In this document: positions 1 through 6,859 of the stretch, piece after piece
Numbering within the stretch: the stretch's first letter is position 1
Layout: each line of letters begins with the position of its first letter
Assembly (NCBI GenBank): GCA_023416455.1
Contig: JAEZHQ010000239.1
Location: 1-44,315 of the forward strand
Length of the DNA: 44,315 bases
Origin: Pseudomonadota bacterium
GTDB taxonomy: Bacteria > Pseudomonadota > Alphaproteobacteria > Azospirillales > Azospirillaceae
Direction: 5' to 3'
Translations under genes and position numbers: made by a program
Notes under the pieces: generated by a model
The model's database searches: none
The model's input: the letters and a program-made list of their open reading frames with translations, nothing else
What the model was told of the DNA's origin: nothing

Positions 1-306
1 CGGCACGGCAACGGCCAGCAGCGCCGCCAGCAGCCGGGCGCCGCCGCTGGCGGCGGCCTTGGGCGCCTCGCCTTCCTCGGCCACCGCCAGCATGCGGCGG
101 CCGATCTCGGCCTTGGCGGCGGCGGCCTGGGCCGCGCTGATCAGGCCGCGCCCCTGGTCCCGCTCCAGCTCGGCGAGCTGGTCGCGGTAGACCTCCAGGT
201 CGTAGGCGGAGCGGGCGGCGGGCGCGCCGCGCGGCCGGAGCAGCGGCGGCACGATCAGCAGAACCACACCCGCCGTCATGGCGGCGGCGAGGATCCAGAA
301 CAGCAT
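1..306 (-). CDS. ccmI: Cytochrome c maturation protein CcmI (3' part outside window)
   Basis: CcmI is the membrane-anchored partner that presents apocytochrome c to the CcmF/CcmH haem ligation complex. Only the N-terminal 102 codons are in the window. The protein starts MLFWILAAAMTAGVVLLIVP, a first transmembrane helix, and continues with an R-x-x-YDLEVYRDQLAELERD segment typical of CcmI, followed by an AEIGRRML motif and the beginning of the second hydrophobic helix. The ATG (306-304) shares its A with the TGA of ccmH, so translation is probably coupled. It is the last visible gene of the minus-strand ccm operon. The C-terminal TPR part cannot be judged. Confidence 0.9.
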   Translation of the reverse strand, partial: MLFWILAAAMTAGVVLLIVPPLLRPRGAPAARSAYDLEVYRDQLAELERDQGRGLISAAQAAAAKAEIGRRMLAVAEEGEAPKAAASGGARLLAALLAVAVP

Positions 307-809
307 CAGGCTTCGTCCTTGCGGAGCAGGGCGTCGAGGCGCCGGCGCTCGTCCTCGGTCAGGGGGGCGGTGTCGGGATGGCCGCCCGCCGCCGCGCCGC
401 CGCGCCGGCCGCGCAGGTAGAGGGCGGTGGCCAGCGCGCCGCCGGCCAGGATCACGAAGGGGCCGACCCACAGGAACAGCGTCGTCGTCTTGAAGGGCGG
501 GCGCAGCAGCACATAGTCGCCGTAGCGGTCGGTGACGAAGGACAGCACCTGCCGGTCGCTGTCGCCCGCGGCCAGCCGCTCGCGCACCAGGACGCGCAGG
601 TCGCGGGCGAGCGGCGCGTTGCTGTCGTCGATGGACTGGTTCTGGCAGACCAGGCAGCGCAGATCCTTGCTGATGGTGCGCGCCCGCGCCTCCATCGCCG
701 GGTCGGGCAGCACCTCGTCGGGCTGCACGGCCCAGGCGGCGGACGTCCAGGCGGCGGGCGTCCAGACGCAGGCCAGGGCGAGCGCGGCGGCCAGCGCGAG
801 CGCCCTCAT
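306..809 (-). CDS. ccmH: Cytochrome c-type biogenesis protein CcmH (thioredox-like, short form)
   Basis: A 167-residue protein with an N-terminal signal peptide (about residues 1-27), the haem-ligation motif RCLVCQNQSIDDS with its conserved Cys pair (LVCQNQ), a PPFKTTTLFLWVGPFVILAGG transmembrane anchor stretch and a charged C-terminal tail (ERRRLDALL). This is the short bacterial CcmH/CycL form that reduces the apocytochrome CXXCH thiols. The ATG at 809 overlaps the ccmG stop by four bases (ATGA), which decides the start; a longer reading frame upstream is just open ccmG DNA. CcmI follows immediately with a one-base overlap. Confidence 0.93.
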   Translation of the reverse strand: MRALALAAALALACVWTPAAWTSAAWAVQPDEVLPDPAMEARARTISKDLRCLVCQNQSIDDSNAPLARDLRVLVRERLAAGDSDRQVLSFVTDRYGDYVLLRPPFKTTTLFLWVGPFVILAGGALATALYLRGRRGGAAAGGHPDTAPLTEDERRRLDALLRKDEA

Positions 810-1354
810 GACGACGCCCTCAGCTGGCGGACCAGGGGGAGGATCTGCTCCTCCACCACCGTCGCGGTCAGCGGGCCGACGTGCTTGAAGCGGATGCGGC
901 CCTGGCGGTCGACCAGGAAGGTCTCGGGCACGCCGTAGACGCCCCAGTCGATGGACACCCGGCCGTCCAGGTCGGCGCCGATGCGGGTGTAGGGGTCGCC
1001 GTTGCGGGCCAGCCAGGCCAGCGCGTCCTCGGCCTTGTCCTTGTGGTTGATGGCGTGCACCGTCACCCCCTGCTCGCGGGCCAGCCGGGTGATGAGCGGG
1101 TGCTCGACCTTGCAGGGGATGCACCAGGAGGCGAAGACGTTGACCAGGGTGACGTCGCCGGTCAGCGCGGCGTTGGACAGCCCCTCCTTGCGGCCGGGCA
1201 GCGGCGGCAGGTCGAAGGCCGGCACCGGCTTGTCGATGAGGGCGGAGGGAAGGTCGCGCGGGTCGCGCTCGAACCCGCGGTAGAAGAACAGGCCGACGCC
1301 GACGAACAGCAGCAGCGGCAGCAGGTAGAGCAGGCGGCGCATGGGGGGCCTCAT
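806..1354 (-). CDS. ccmG: Periplasmic thiol:disulfide oxidoreductase CcmG/DsbE
   Basis: A 182-residue membrane-anchored thioredoxin-fold protein that passes reductant (from CcdA/DsbD) to CcmH and apocytochrome c. The signal anchor is LLYLLPLLLFVGVGLFF (residues 8-24), the redox centre is WCIPC (77-81) and the cis-proline loop reads YGVPETFLVD, all as in DsbE. A second ATG four codons in (1342) is preceded by AGG and is an equally plausible start. The gene begins 10 bases after the ccmF stop and overlaps ccmH by four bases. Confidence 0.94.
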   Translation of the reverse strand: MRPPMRRLLYLLPLLLFVGVGLFFYRGFERDPRDLPSALIDKPVPAFDLPPLPGRKEGLSNAALTGDVTLVNVFASWCIPCKVEHPLITRLAREQGVTVHAINHKDKAEDALAWLARNGDPYTRIGADLDGRVSIDWGVYGVPETFLVDRQGRIRFKHVGPLTATVVEEQILPLVRQLRASS

Positions 1355-1364
1355 GGCGGCGGTC

Positions 1365-3356
1365 TCACTCGGCGGGCTGCAAGGCGGGCTTGGGCGTGCG
1401 GCGGCGCTCCGGCGCGCCGACCCGGAAGCGGCGGTCGCTCAGGCTGACCAGCCCGCCGGCCATCATCCCCAGGGCGCCGATCCAGATCCAGGGCACCAGC
1501 GGGTGGTGGTAGAGGCGCACGGTCCAGGCCGTGCCGTTCTGCGTCGGGTCGCCCAGCGCCACATAGATGTCGGACAGCCAGGTGGTGTGGATGGCCGCCT
1601 CGGTCGTCGTCATGCGGGTGACCGGGTAGCTGCGCCGCTCCGGGGTCAGGGTGGCCACCGGGGCGCCGTCGCGGGTCACCGTGAAGACGCCCTCGTCGGC
1701 CCGGTAGTTGGGACCCTCGATCTGGCCGAGCCGCTCGAAACGGACCGTGTAGCCGGCCACGGTGGCGCTGTCGCCCGGCTTCATGGACCGGATCACCTCC
1801 GATTGCCAGGCCGAGGTGCCGGTCATGCCGGCGATGGCGATGCCGAGGGAGGCGTGGGCGATGGTCATGCCGAGCGCGCTGCGCGGCAGGTTGACGGCGC
1901 GGTTCCAGCTGTCCCGCAGGGGCACCCGGAACAGGCGGATGCGGTCGGCGAACTCGGCCAGGGAGCCGAAGAAGGCCCAGCCGGCCAGCGCCACCCCGAC
2001 CAGCGCCAGCAGCGGCCCGCCGCCGGCGGTGAGGTAGGCGGCCACCGCCACGCAGGCGACCGTGGCCGCCGCCGCCGCCCACAGCCGGACCAGCGCGGCG
2101 CCCAGGTCGCCGCGCTTCCAGGCCAGGAAGGGACCGACCACCATGGCGGCGACCATGGGGATGGCGACCGGGATGAAGGTGGCGTTGAAGAAGGGCGGTC
2201 CAACCGACACCTTGCCCATCTCCAGCACGTCCAGGAACAGCGGGTAGAGCGTGCCGATGAAGACGGTGGCGGTGGCCGTCGACAGCAGCAGGTTGTTGAG
2301 CACCAGCGAGCCCTCGCGGCTGATCGGCGCGAACAGGCCGCCCGCCTTCAGCGCCGGGGCGCGCAGGCTGTAGAGCAGAAGCGAGCCGCCGGTGGCGATG
2401 GCCAGCAGGACCAGGATGAAGGCGCCGCGCTCCGGGTCGACGGCGAAGGCGTGGACCGAGGTGAGGATGCCCGAGCGGACCAGGAAGGTGCCCATCAGCG
2501 ACAGCGAGAAGGTCAGGATCGCCAGCAGGATGGTCCAGCTCTTCAGGGCGTCGCGCTTCTCCACCACGGTGGCCGAGTGCAGGAGCGCCGTGCCGGCCAG
2601 CCAGGGCATGAAGGAGGCGTTCTCCACCGGGTCCCAGTACCACCAGCCGCCCCAGCCCAGCTCGTAATAGGCCCACCAGGAGCCGAGCGCGATGCCGGCG
2701 GTCAGCGCCGACCAGGCGGCCAGCGTCCAGGGGCGCACCCAGCGCGCCCAGGCGGGATCGACGCGCCCCTCGATGAGGGCGGCGATGGCGAAGGAGAAGG
2801 CCATGGAGAAGCCGACGTAGCCGGCGTAGAGGAAGGGCGGGTGGAAGGCCAGCCCGGGATCCTGGAGCAGCGGGTTGAGGTCCCGGCCGTCGAGCGGGGC
2901 CGGGATGACGCGCAGGAAGGGGTTGGAGGTGACCAGGATGAACAGCAGGAAGCCGACGCCGATCATGCCCTGCACGGCGATGACGCGGGCCTTCAGGGTG
3001 GGGGGCAGGTTGCGGCCGAACAGGCCCACCGCGGCGCCGAAGGCGGCCAGCATGAGGACCCACAGCATCATCGAGCCCTCGTGGTTGCCCCACACGCCGG
3101 AGACCTTGTAGAGCATCGGCTTCAGCGAGTGGCTGTTCTGCACCACGTTGGACACGCTGAAGTCGGACACCACATGGGCCCAGGTCAGGGCGGCGTAGGC
3201 GACGGCGATCAGCGCCAGCTGGGCCAGAGCCGCCGGCCGCGCCACGCCCATCCAGGCGGCGTTGCCGGCGGCGGCGCCGGCGAGCGGCAGGGTCGATTGC
3301 ACCAGCGCCACGAACAGCGCCAGCACCAGCGCGTAATGGCCGAGTTCGGGGATCAC
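1365..3356 (-). CDS. ccmF: Haem lyase subunit CcmF
   Basis: A 663-residue polytopic membrane protein that catalyses haem attachment with CcmH and CcmI. It carries the haem-handling WWD-type signature WGGWWYWDPVEN at residues 235-246, conserved periplasmic histidines including WGNHEGS (89-95) and FHPPFLY (171-177), and many hydrophobic helices from the first residues on. Length matches the family (about 650). It lies between ccmE (74-base gap) and ccmG (10-base gap) in the operon. Confidence 0.96.
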   Translation of the reverse strand: MIPELGHYALVLALFVALVQSTLPLAGAAAGNAAWMGVARPAALAQLALIAVAYAALTWAHVVSDFSVSNVVQNSHSLKPMLYKVSGVWGNHEGSMMLWVLMLAAFGAAVGLFGRNLPPTLKARVIAVQGMIGVGFLLFILVTSNPFLRVIPAPLDGRDLNPLLQDPGLAFHPPFLYAGYVGFSMAFSFAIAALIEGRVDPAWARWVRPWTLAAWSALTAGIALGSWWAYYELGWGGWWYWDPVENASFMPWLAGTALLHSATVVEKRDALKSWTILLAILTFSLSLMGTFLVRSGILTSVHAFAVDPERGAFILVLLAIATGGSLLLYSLRAPALKAGGLFAPISREGSLVLNNLLLSTATATVFIGTLYPLFLDVLEMGKVSVGPPFFNATFIPVAIPMVAAMVVGPFLAWKRGDLGAALVRLWAAAAATVACVAVAAYLTAGGGPLLALVGVALAGWAFFGSLAEFADRIRLFRVPLRDSWNRAVNLPRSALGMTIAHASLGIAIAGMTGTSAWQSEVIRSMKPGDSATVAGYTVRFERLGQIEGPNYRADEGVFTVTRDGAPVATLTPERRSYPVTRMTTTEAAIHTTWLSDIYVALGDPTQNGTAWTVRLYHHPLVPWIWIGALGMMAGGLVSLSDRRFRVGAPERRRTPKPALQPAE

Positions 3357-3430
3357 GGTCCCGCTGCTCCCTTGTCAGGAATCGGGCGCCGGCCATCCGG
3401 CGCCCGGGGTACGGCGTCGGGCGTGCGACG

Positions 3431-3886
3431 TCAGGATTCCGGTTCCACCGTGCGCGCGGTGGCCTTGAAATGCTCCGCCTGCTTGAGCGCGTCGGCGACC
3501 TCGGGCGGCATGTAGTTCTCGTCGTGCTTGGCCAGCACCTCGCGCGCCTGGAAGACGCCGCCGGCCATCCGCCCCTCCGCCACCACCCCCTGGCCTTCGC
3601 GGAACAGGTCGGGAAGCTGGCCGCGGTAGGCGACCGGCACGGTGTTGACGGTGTCGGTGACGCGGAATTCGGTGGTGATGCCGTCGGCCAGCTTGCGGAC
3701 GCTGCCCTCCTCGACCAGGCCGCCCAGGCGGAAGTTGCGCTCGCCCACGTCCTGGGTCTGGAGCTGGGTCGGGCTGAAGAAGAAGACGATGTTGTCCTCG
3801 AAGGCGGTCAGGGTCAGGGCGGTGGCCGTGCCAAGCCCGAGCAGCGCCAGGCCGAGCATGTAGAGGCGTCGTTTCTTGCGGGTCAT
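3431..3886 (-). CDS. ccmE: Haem chaperone CcmE
   Basis: A 151-residue periplasmic haem chaperone that carries haem covalently from CcmC to CcmF. It has a positively charged N-terminus (MTRKKRR) and a single anchor helix (9-28). It also has the OB-fold region (VEEGSVRKL, FRVTDTVNTVPVAYRG) and the haem-binding histidine H121 in KHDENYMP with tyrosine Y125. The ATG overlaps the ccmD stop by four bases. Confidence 0.95.
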   Translation of the reverse strand: MTRKKRRLYMLGLALLGLGTATALTLTAFEDNIVFFFSPTQLQTQDVGERNFRLGGLVEEGSVRKLADGITTEFRVTDTVNTVPVAYRGQLPDLFREGQGVVAEGRMAGGVFQAREVLAKHDENYMPPEVADALKQAEHFKATARTVEPES

Positions 3887-4110
3887 CCTTCACCAACCTC
3901 CGCGGTTCCGGCCTTGGGCGCCGCCGCGGTCTCGTTGCGGCGCCTGCGGCGGCGCGCCGGGCGGCTGCCCTCCAGCGCCTTGAGGGTAGCCTCGCCGGAG
4001 CGCAGCGCCTTCAGCGTGACGGCCAGGAGGCCGACCATCACCAGCGCCGTCGCCCCGTAGGCGGGCCAGACATAAGCGGCGTAGCCGCCCATCGCGAAGA
4101 ACTCTGCCAT
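3883..4110 (-). CDS. ccmD: Haem exporter protein CcmD
   Basis: A 75-residue small membrane protein: MAEFFAMGGYAAYVWPAYG leads into one transmembrane helix (TALVMVGLLAVTLKAL) followed by a strongly basic cytoplasmic tail (RRRRRR). This is the usual CcmD design, and the protein stabilises CcmC-CcmE and helps release holo-CcmE. The start is fixed by the MAEFF opening 11 bases after the ccmC stop. The tail is longer than in E. coli CcmD. The end overlaps ccmE by four bases. Confidence 0.9.
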   Translation of the reverse strand: MAEFFAMGGYAAYVWPAYGATALVMVGLLAVTLKALRSGEATLKALEGSRPARRRRRRNETAAAPKAGTAEVGEG

Positions 4111-4121
4111 GGCTCCGCCCT

Positions 4122-4841
4122 CTAGCCCTGCGCCTCGGTCAGGCGAAGGGTCTGTATCTTGCGCTGCACGATCTCCGCCTTCAGGCGCAGCAGGACCACC
4201 GTGACGAAATAGGCGGTGAAGGCCAGCGCCATGATCAGCAGCGGCACCAGCATGCTGGAATCGATGGCCGGGCCGCCCATGCGCAGGACGCTGGAGGGCT
4301 GGTGCAGCGTGTTCCACCAGTCCACCGAGAACTTGATGATCGGCACGTTGACGACGCCGACCAGGAGCAGGACGTTGCCGGCCTTCACGCCGCGCTGCGG
4401 GTCGTCGAAGGCGTTCACCAGCGCCATGTAGCCGAGATAGAGGAAGAACAGGATGAGCACGCTGGTCAGACGGGCGTCCCACACCCACCAGGTCCCCCAC
4501 ATCGGCGCTCCCCACAGCGCCCCGGTGAGCAGGCAGATGAAGGTGAAGCCGGCCCCGACCGGGGCGGCGGCCTTGGCGAACAGGTCGGCCAGCGGGTGCT
4601 TCCAGACCAGCCCGCAGACGGCGGCGATGGCCATGTTGACGTAGACGAACAGGCTCATCCAGGCGGCGGGCACATGGATGTACATGATCCGCACCGTCTC
4701 GCCCTGCTGGTAGTCCGGCGGCGAGTTGAACAGCGAGACGTAGAGCCCGACGATCAGGAGAACCACGGTCGCCCCCGCGCTCCAAGGCACGACCGCCGAG
4801 GACAGGCGCTGGAAGCGGGCGGGATTGGCGAAACGGTGCAT
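4122..4841 (-). CDS. ccmC: Haem transporter/haem lyase for CcmE, CcmC
   Basis: A 239-residue, six-helix membrane protein with the WWD motif WGTWWVWDARLTS at 115-127 and flanking haem-ligand histidines, for example in MYIHVPAAW (53-61). CcmC presents haem to CcmE. The chosen ATG at 4841 has an AAGGA sequence just upstream. An upstream in-frame ATG at 4889 would add MSALISSGTDRGPEGP, which has no family character. It is followed by ccmD after 11 bases. Confidence 0.94.
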   Translation of the reverse strand: MHRFANPARFQRLSSAVVPWSAGATVVLLIVGLYVSLFNSPPDYQQGETVRIMYIHVPAAWMSLFVYVNMAIAAVCGLVWKHPLADLFAKAAAPVGAGFTFICLLTGALWGAPMWGTWWVWDARLTSVLILFFLYLGYMALVNAFDDPQRGVKAGNVLLLVGVVNVPIIKFSVDWWNTLHQPSSVLRMGGPAIDSSMLVPLLIMALAFTAYFVTVVLLRLKAEIVQRKIQTLRLTEAQG

Positions 4842-5075
4842 AGGTCCTTCGGGGCCTCTGTCTGTTCCGGACGATATAAGCGCAGACATGCCCCAGCGCG
4901 AGGGGTTTCGCCTTGATCCTGGTCAGGAAGCGTGGCGGTTTGAGGGCGCCGGCCGCGGGCGCCGCCTGCATCGGGGCGGGGGTGTTGCGCCATCTTGTCG
5001 CGGCCCCCCGCCGCTCCGCCCGCTCCCGTCCTCTCCCGTCCGGGCCGCCTCGCAAGCGCCCGGACGGCGTCCCCG
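4842..5075 (-). promoter_or_regulatory. ccmB-ccmC intergenic spacer with hairpin and possible internal promoter
   Basis: This 234-base gap interrupts an otherwise overlapping operon. Right after the ccmB stop there is an inverted repeat at 5037-5066 with arms CGTCCGGG/CCCGGACG, and close to ccmC a TATATC box on the minus strand about 30 bases before the start codon. Either partial termination or an internal promoter that uncouples ccmC-I from ccmAB would explain the gap. No good -35 box was recognised, so the promoter is only a suggestion. No gene is visible in it. Confidence 0.3.
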
Positions 5076-5741
5076 CTACTCCAGCGCCTGGCGCAGCGCG
5101 GCGGCGCCGGCCCAGGGGGCGAGCGGCAGGGTGCCGGCCAGCAGCCCGCCGAGCAGCAGCAGGTGCGGACGGGGGGTGAGGCCGTTCAAGGCGGCGTCGA
5201 TGGCGCCGGCGCCGAAGATCAGCACCGGGATGTAGAGGGGCAGGATCAGCAGCGACAGCAGCACGCCGCCGCGCCGGGCGCCCAGCGTCAGGGCGGCGCC
5301 GATGCTGCCGATCAGGCTGAGGATCGGGGTGCCGACGGCCAGCGTCAGGACCAGCACCCCGAAACCCCCGGCGTCCATGTTCAGCAGGACCGCCAGCAGC
5401 GGGGCGGCGACGATCAGCGGCACCCCGGTGACCAGCCAGTGGGCCAGCGTCTTGGCCAGGACCACCGCCTCCAGCGGCAGGGTCGAGAGCGACAGCAGCT
5501 CCAGCGAGCCGTCCTCGTAGTCAGTCTGGAACAGGCGCTCCAGCGACAGCAGCGAGGCCAGCAGCGCGGCGACCCAGATCACGCCGGCGGCGATGCGGGC
5601 GAGGATGTTGGGCTCCGGCCCGACGCCGAAGGGGAACAGCACCACGCACAGCACGAAGAACATGACGGCGATGGTGGCGTCGGAGCCCTGGCGCAACGCC
5701 AGCCGCAGGTCGCGCCCGACCAGGTGCCGGAAACGGGTCAT
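5076..5741 (-). CDS. ccmB: Haem exporter membrane protein CcmB
   Basis: A 221-residue polytopic protein, the permease of the CcmABCD ABC complex that releases holo-CcmE. It has the family opening (RDLRLALRQGSDATIAVMFFVLCVVLFPFGVGP), the LLASLLSLERLFQTDYEDGSLE amphipathic region, and about six hydrophobic helices. The ATG at 5741 overlaps the ccmA stop in an ATGA, which fixes the start. Length equals the E. coli protein (220). The 234-base gap after it is the only sizeable one in the operon. Confidence 0.95.
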   Translation of the reverse strand: MTRFRHLVGRDLRLALRQGSDATIAVMFFVLCVVLFPFGVGPEPNILARIAAGVIWVAALLASLLSLERLFQTDYEDGSLELLSLSTLPLEAVVLAKTLAHWLVTGVPLIVAAPLLAVLLNMDAGGFGVLVLTLAVGTPILSLIGSIGAALTLGARRGGVLLSLLILPLYIPVLIFGAGAIDAALNGLTPRPHLLLLGGLLAGTLPLAPWAGAAALRQALE

Positions 5742-6445
5742 GCCGTGCCCTCCGCCCGCGCCGCCGCGTCCAGGCCCGTCCCGTCCCCGTCTCCATCCTC
5801 GTCGTCGCCGTCGTGGGGGAGGGGGGTGAAATCGTCCAGATGCAGTTCGGCCGCGCCCGGGGTGGCGATGTCGGTGTGGGTGGACAGCGCGACCATGCCG
5901 CCGCCCGCCCGGTGGTCGGCGATGATGCCCTCGAACAGGGCGATGGCGGCGCGGTCGAGCGCCACCGTGGGCTCGTCCAGCAGCCACAGCCGGGCCGGGG
6001 CGGCCAGCACGCGGGCGAGGTTGAGGCGCCGCTTCTGCCCGGCCGACAGGTAGCGGCCCGGCACGTTGGCGATGTGCGGGACGCCCAGCCGCTCCAGCGC
6101 GGCCAGCGCGCTCGCCCGCGGATCGGCGGCTCCGCCCAGCCTGGCCCAGAAGGACAGGTTCTCCACCGCGCTCAGCACCGGCTTCACCGCGTCGAGATGG
6201 CCGACGTAGAGGACGCGGGCGCGGTGCCCGTCGGGATCGTCGGCCACCGGAACGCCGTCCCAGGACAGCCGGCCGCGGAAGGGCCGCAGCAGCCCGGCCA
6301 TGACGCGCAGCAGGCTCGACTTGCCGCTGCCGTTGGGGCCGAGCAGGACGAGCGCCTCGCCGGGGGCGATGCTGAAATCCAGCCCGGTGAACACCAGCCG
6401 GTCGCCGCGCAGGCAGGTCAGCTCGGAACCGGCGAAGACGGGCAT
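5738..6445 (-). CDS. ccmA: Cytochrome c biogenesis ABC transporter ATP-binding protein CcmA
   Basis: A 235-residue ABC ATPase with Walker A GPNGSGKS (36-43), signature LSAGQKRR (133-140) and Walker B LWLLDEP (153-159). With CcmB, C and D it powers release of haem-loaded CcmE. The acidic run near the C-terminus (DDEDGDGDGT) is an odd extension. First gene of the operon; a promoter with an extended -10 sits about 40 bases upstream. No clear Shine-Dalgarno is seen, so the start rests on the family N-terminus. Confidence 0.94.
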   Translation of the reverse strand: MPVFAGSELTCLRGDRLVFTGLDFSIAPGEALVLLGPNGSGKSSLLRVMAGLLRPFRGRLSWDGVPVADDPDGHRARVLYVGHLDAVKPVLSAVENLSFWARLGGAADPRASALAALERLGVPHIANVPGRYLSAGQKRRLNLARVLAAPARLWLLDEPTVALDRAAIALFEGIIADHRAGGGMVALSTHTDIATPGAAELHLDDFTPLPHDGDDEDGDGDGTGLDAAARAEGTA

Positions 6446-6483
6446 GGGCGGACGGGGGCTCGGGCTGGTGGTCGGGCCGCGGA

Positions 6484-6514
6484 GCTATAGCACACCATTC
6501 CCGCGCGCCCACAA
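6484..6514 (-). promoter_or_regulatory. Probable promoter of the ccm operon
   Basis: On the minus strand TTGTGG (6514-6509) and TATAGC (6489-6484) are separated by 19 bases. The -10 is preceded by TGC, giving an extended -10 (TGCTATAGC), which tolerates a long spacer. The expected transcript would start near 6477 with a leader of about 30 bases before ccmA. Confidence 0.45.
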
Positions 6515-6519
6515 AGAAA

Positions 6520-6551
6520 CGGCCACCGCAAGGGGGTTCTTGCGGTGGCCG
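6520..6551. other. Perfect 13-bp inverted repeat (hairpin)
   Basis: Arms 6520-6532 and 6539-6551 (CGGCCACCGCAAG and its exact complement) enclose a 6-base loop. Read on the minus strand the stem is followed by GTTTCTTTGTG, a weak U-rich tail, just before the ccm promoter. It may insulate the divergent transcription units or end a short antisense transcript. No gene upstream of it on the minus strand needs a terminator. Confidence 0.4.
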
Positions 6552-6608
6552 CTGGACCAGCCGGGGCCTGGCTGGCGGCGCCGCGGGACGGCGCCTTTGG
6601 TGGCAGAC

Positions 6609-6639
6609 GTGTCCGGGACAGGGGGTCTCGTCCCGACAC
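6609..6639 (+). other. Imperfect hairpin followed by a T-rich run
   Basis: GTGTCCGGGAC (6609-6619) can pair with GTCCCGACAC (6630-6639) with one bulge, and TCGATTTTTA follows at 6641-6650. This resembles an intrinsic terminator on the plus strand, or a leader structure of the downstream permease gene if transcription starts far upstream. No plus-strand gene precedes it, so its role is open. Confidence 0.3.
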
Positions 6640-6730
6640 CTCGATTTTTATTCCAAGAAAATGGCGAAATTTTGATCGTCATGCCGGAAAGGCATTCCGG
6701 CCATTGCCCTGCGCCGCTTGTCCGGGCATT

Positions 6731-6840
6731 CATGATCACCACGTCAGCGCGAGGCTGACATGGTCACCACGTCAGCGCGAGCTGACATGATCACCACGTC
6801 AGCGCGAGCTGACATGATCACCACGTCAGCGCGAGGCTGA
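6731..6840 (+). repeat. Four tandem 27/28-bp hairpin-forming repeats upstream of the AspT-like gene
   Basis: Copies at 6731-6758, 6759-6785, 6786-6812 and 6813-6840 have the consensus CATGATCACC-ACGTCAGCGCGA-(G)GCTGA. Each holds a dyad GTCAGC-GCGA-GCTGAC. As RNA this is a 6-bp stem closed by a GCGA (GNRA) tetraloop, and as DNA it is an operator-like palindrome. The two middle copies lack one G in the loop. The last copy ends 19 bases before the start codon at 6860. Candidate roles: multiple regulator sites, leader RNA elements, or a minisatellite. Confidence 0.85.
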
Positions 6841-6859
6841 AACCGTCCGGAAGCGATCC

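Noticed and set aside
1341..3515. 724-codon plus-strand open frame over ccmF
   Set aside because: High GC keeps antisense frames open; the product is a Gly/Arg/Gln/His-rich composition with no domain, while the minus strand encodes a textbook CcmF.
6485..6742. Small minus-strand open frame in the ccmA-permease gap
   Set aside because: No ribosome-binding site or recognisable sequence, and it runs through two hairpins and the ccm promoter.
6731..6840. Tandem repeats as a CRISPR array
   Set aside because: Units are directly adjacent with no unique spacers and no cas genes are present.
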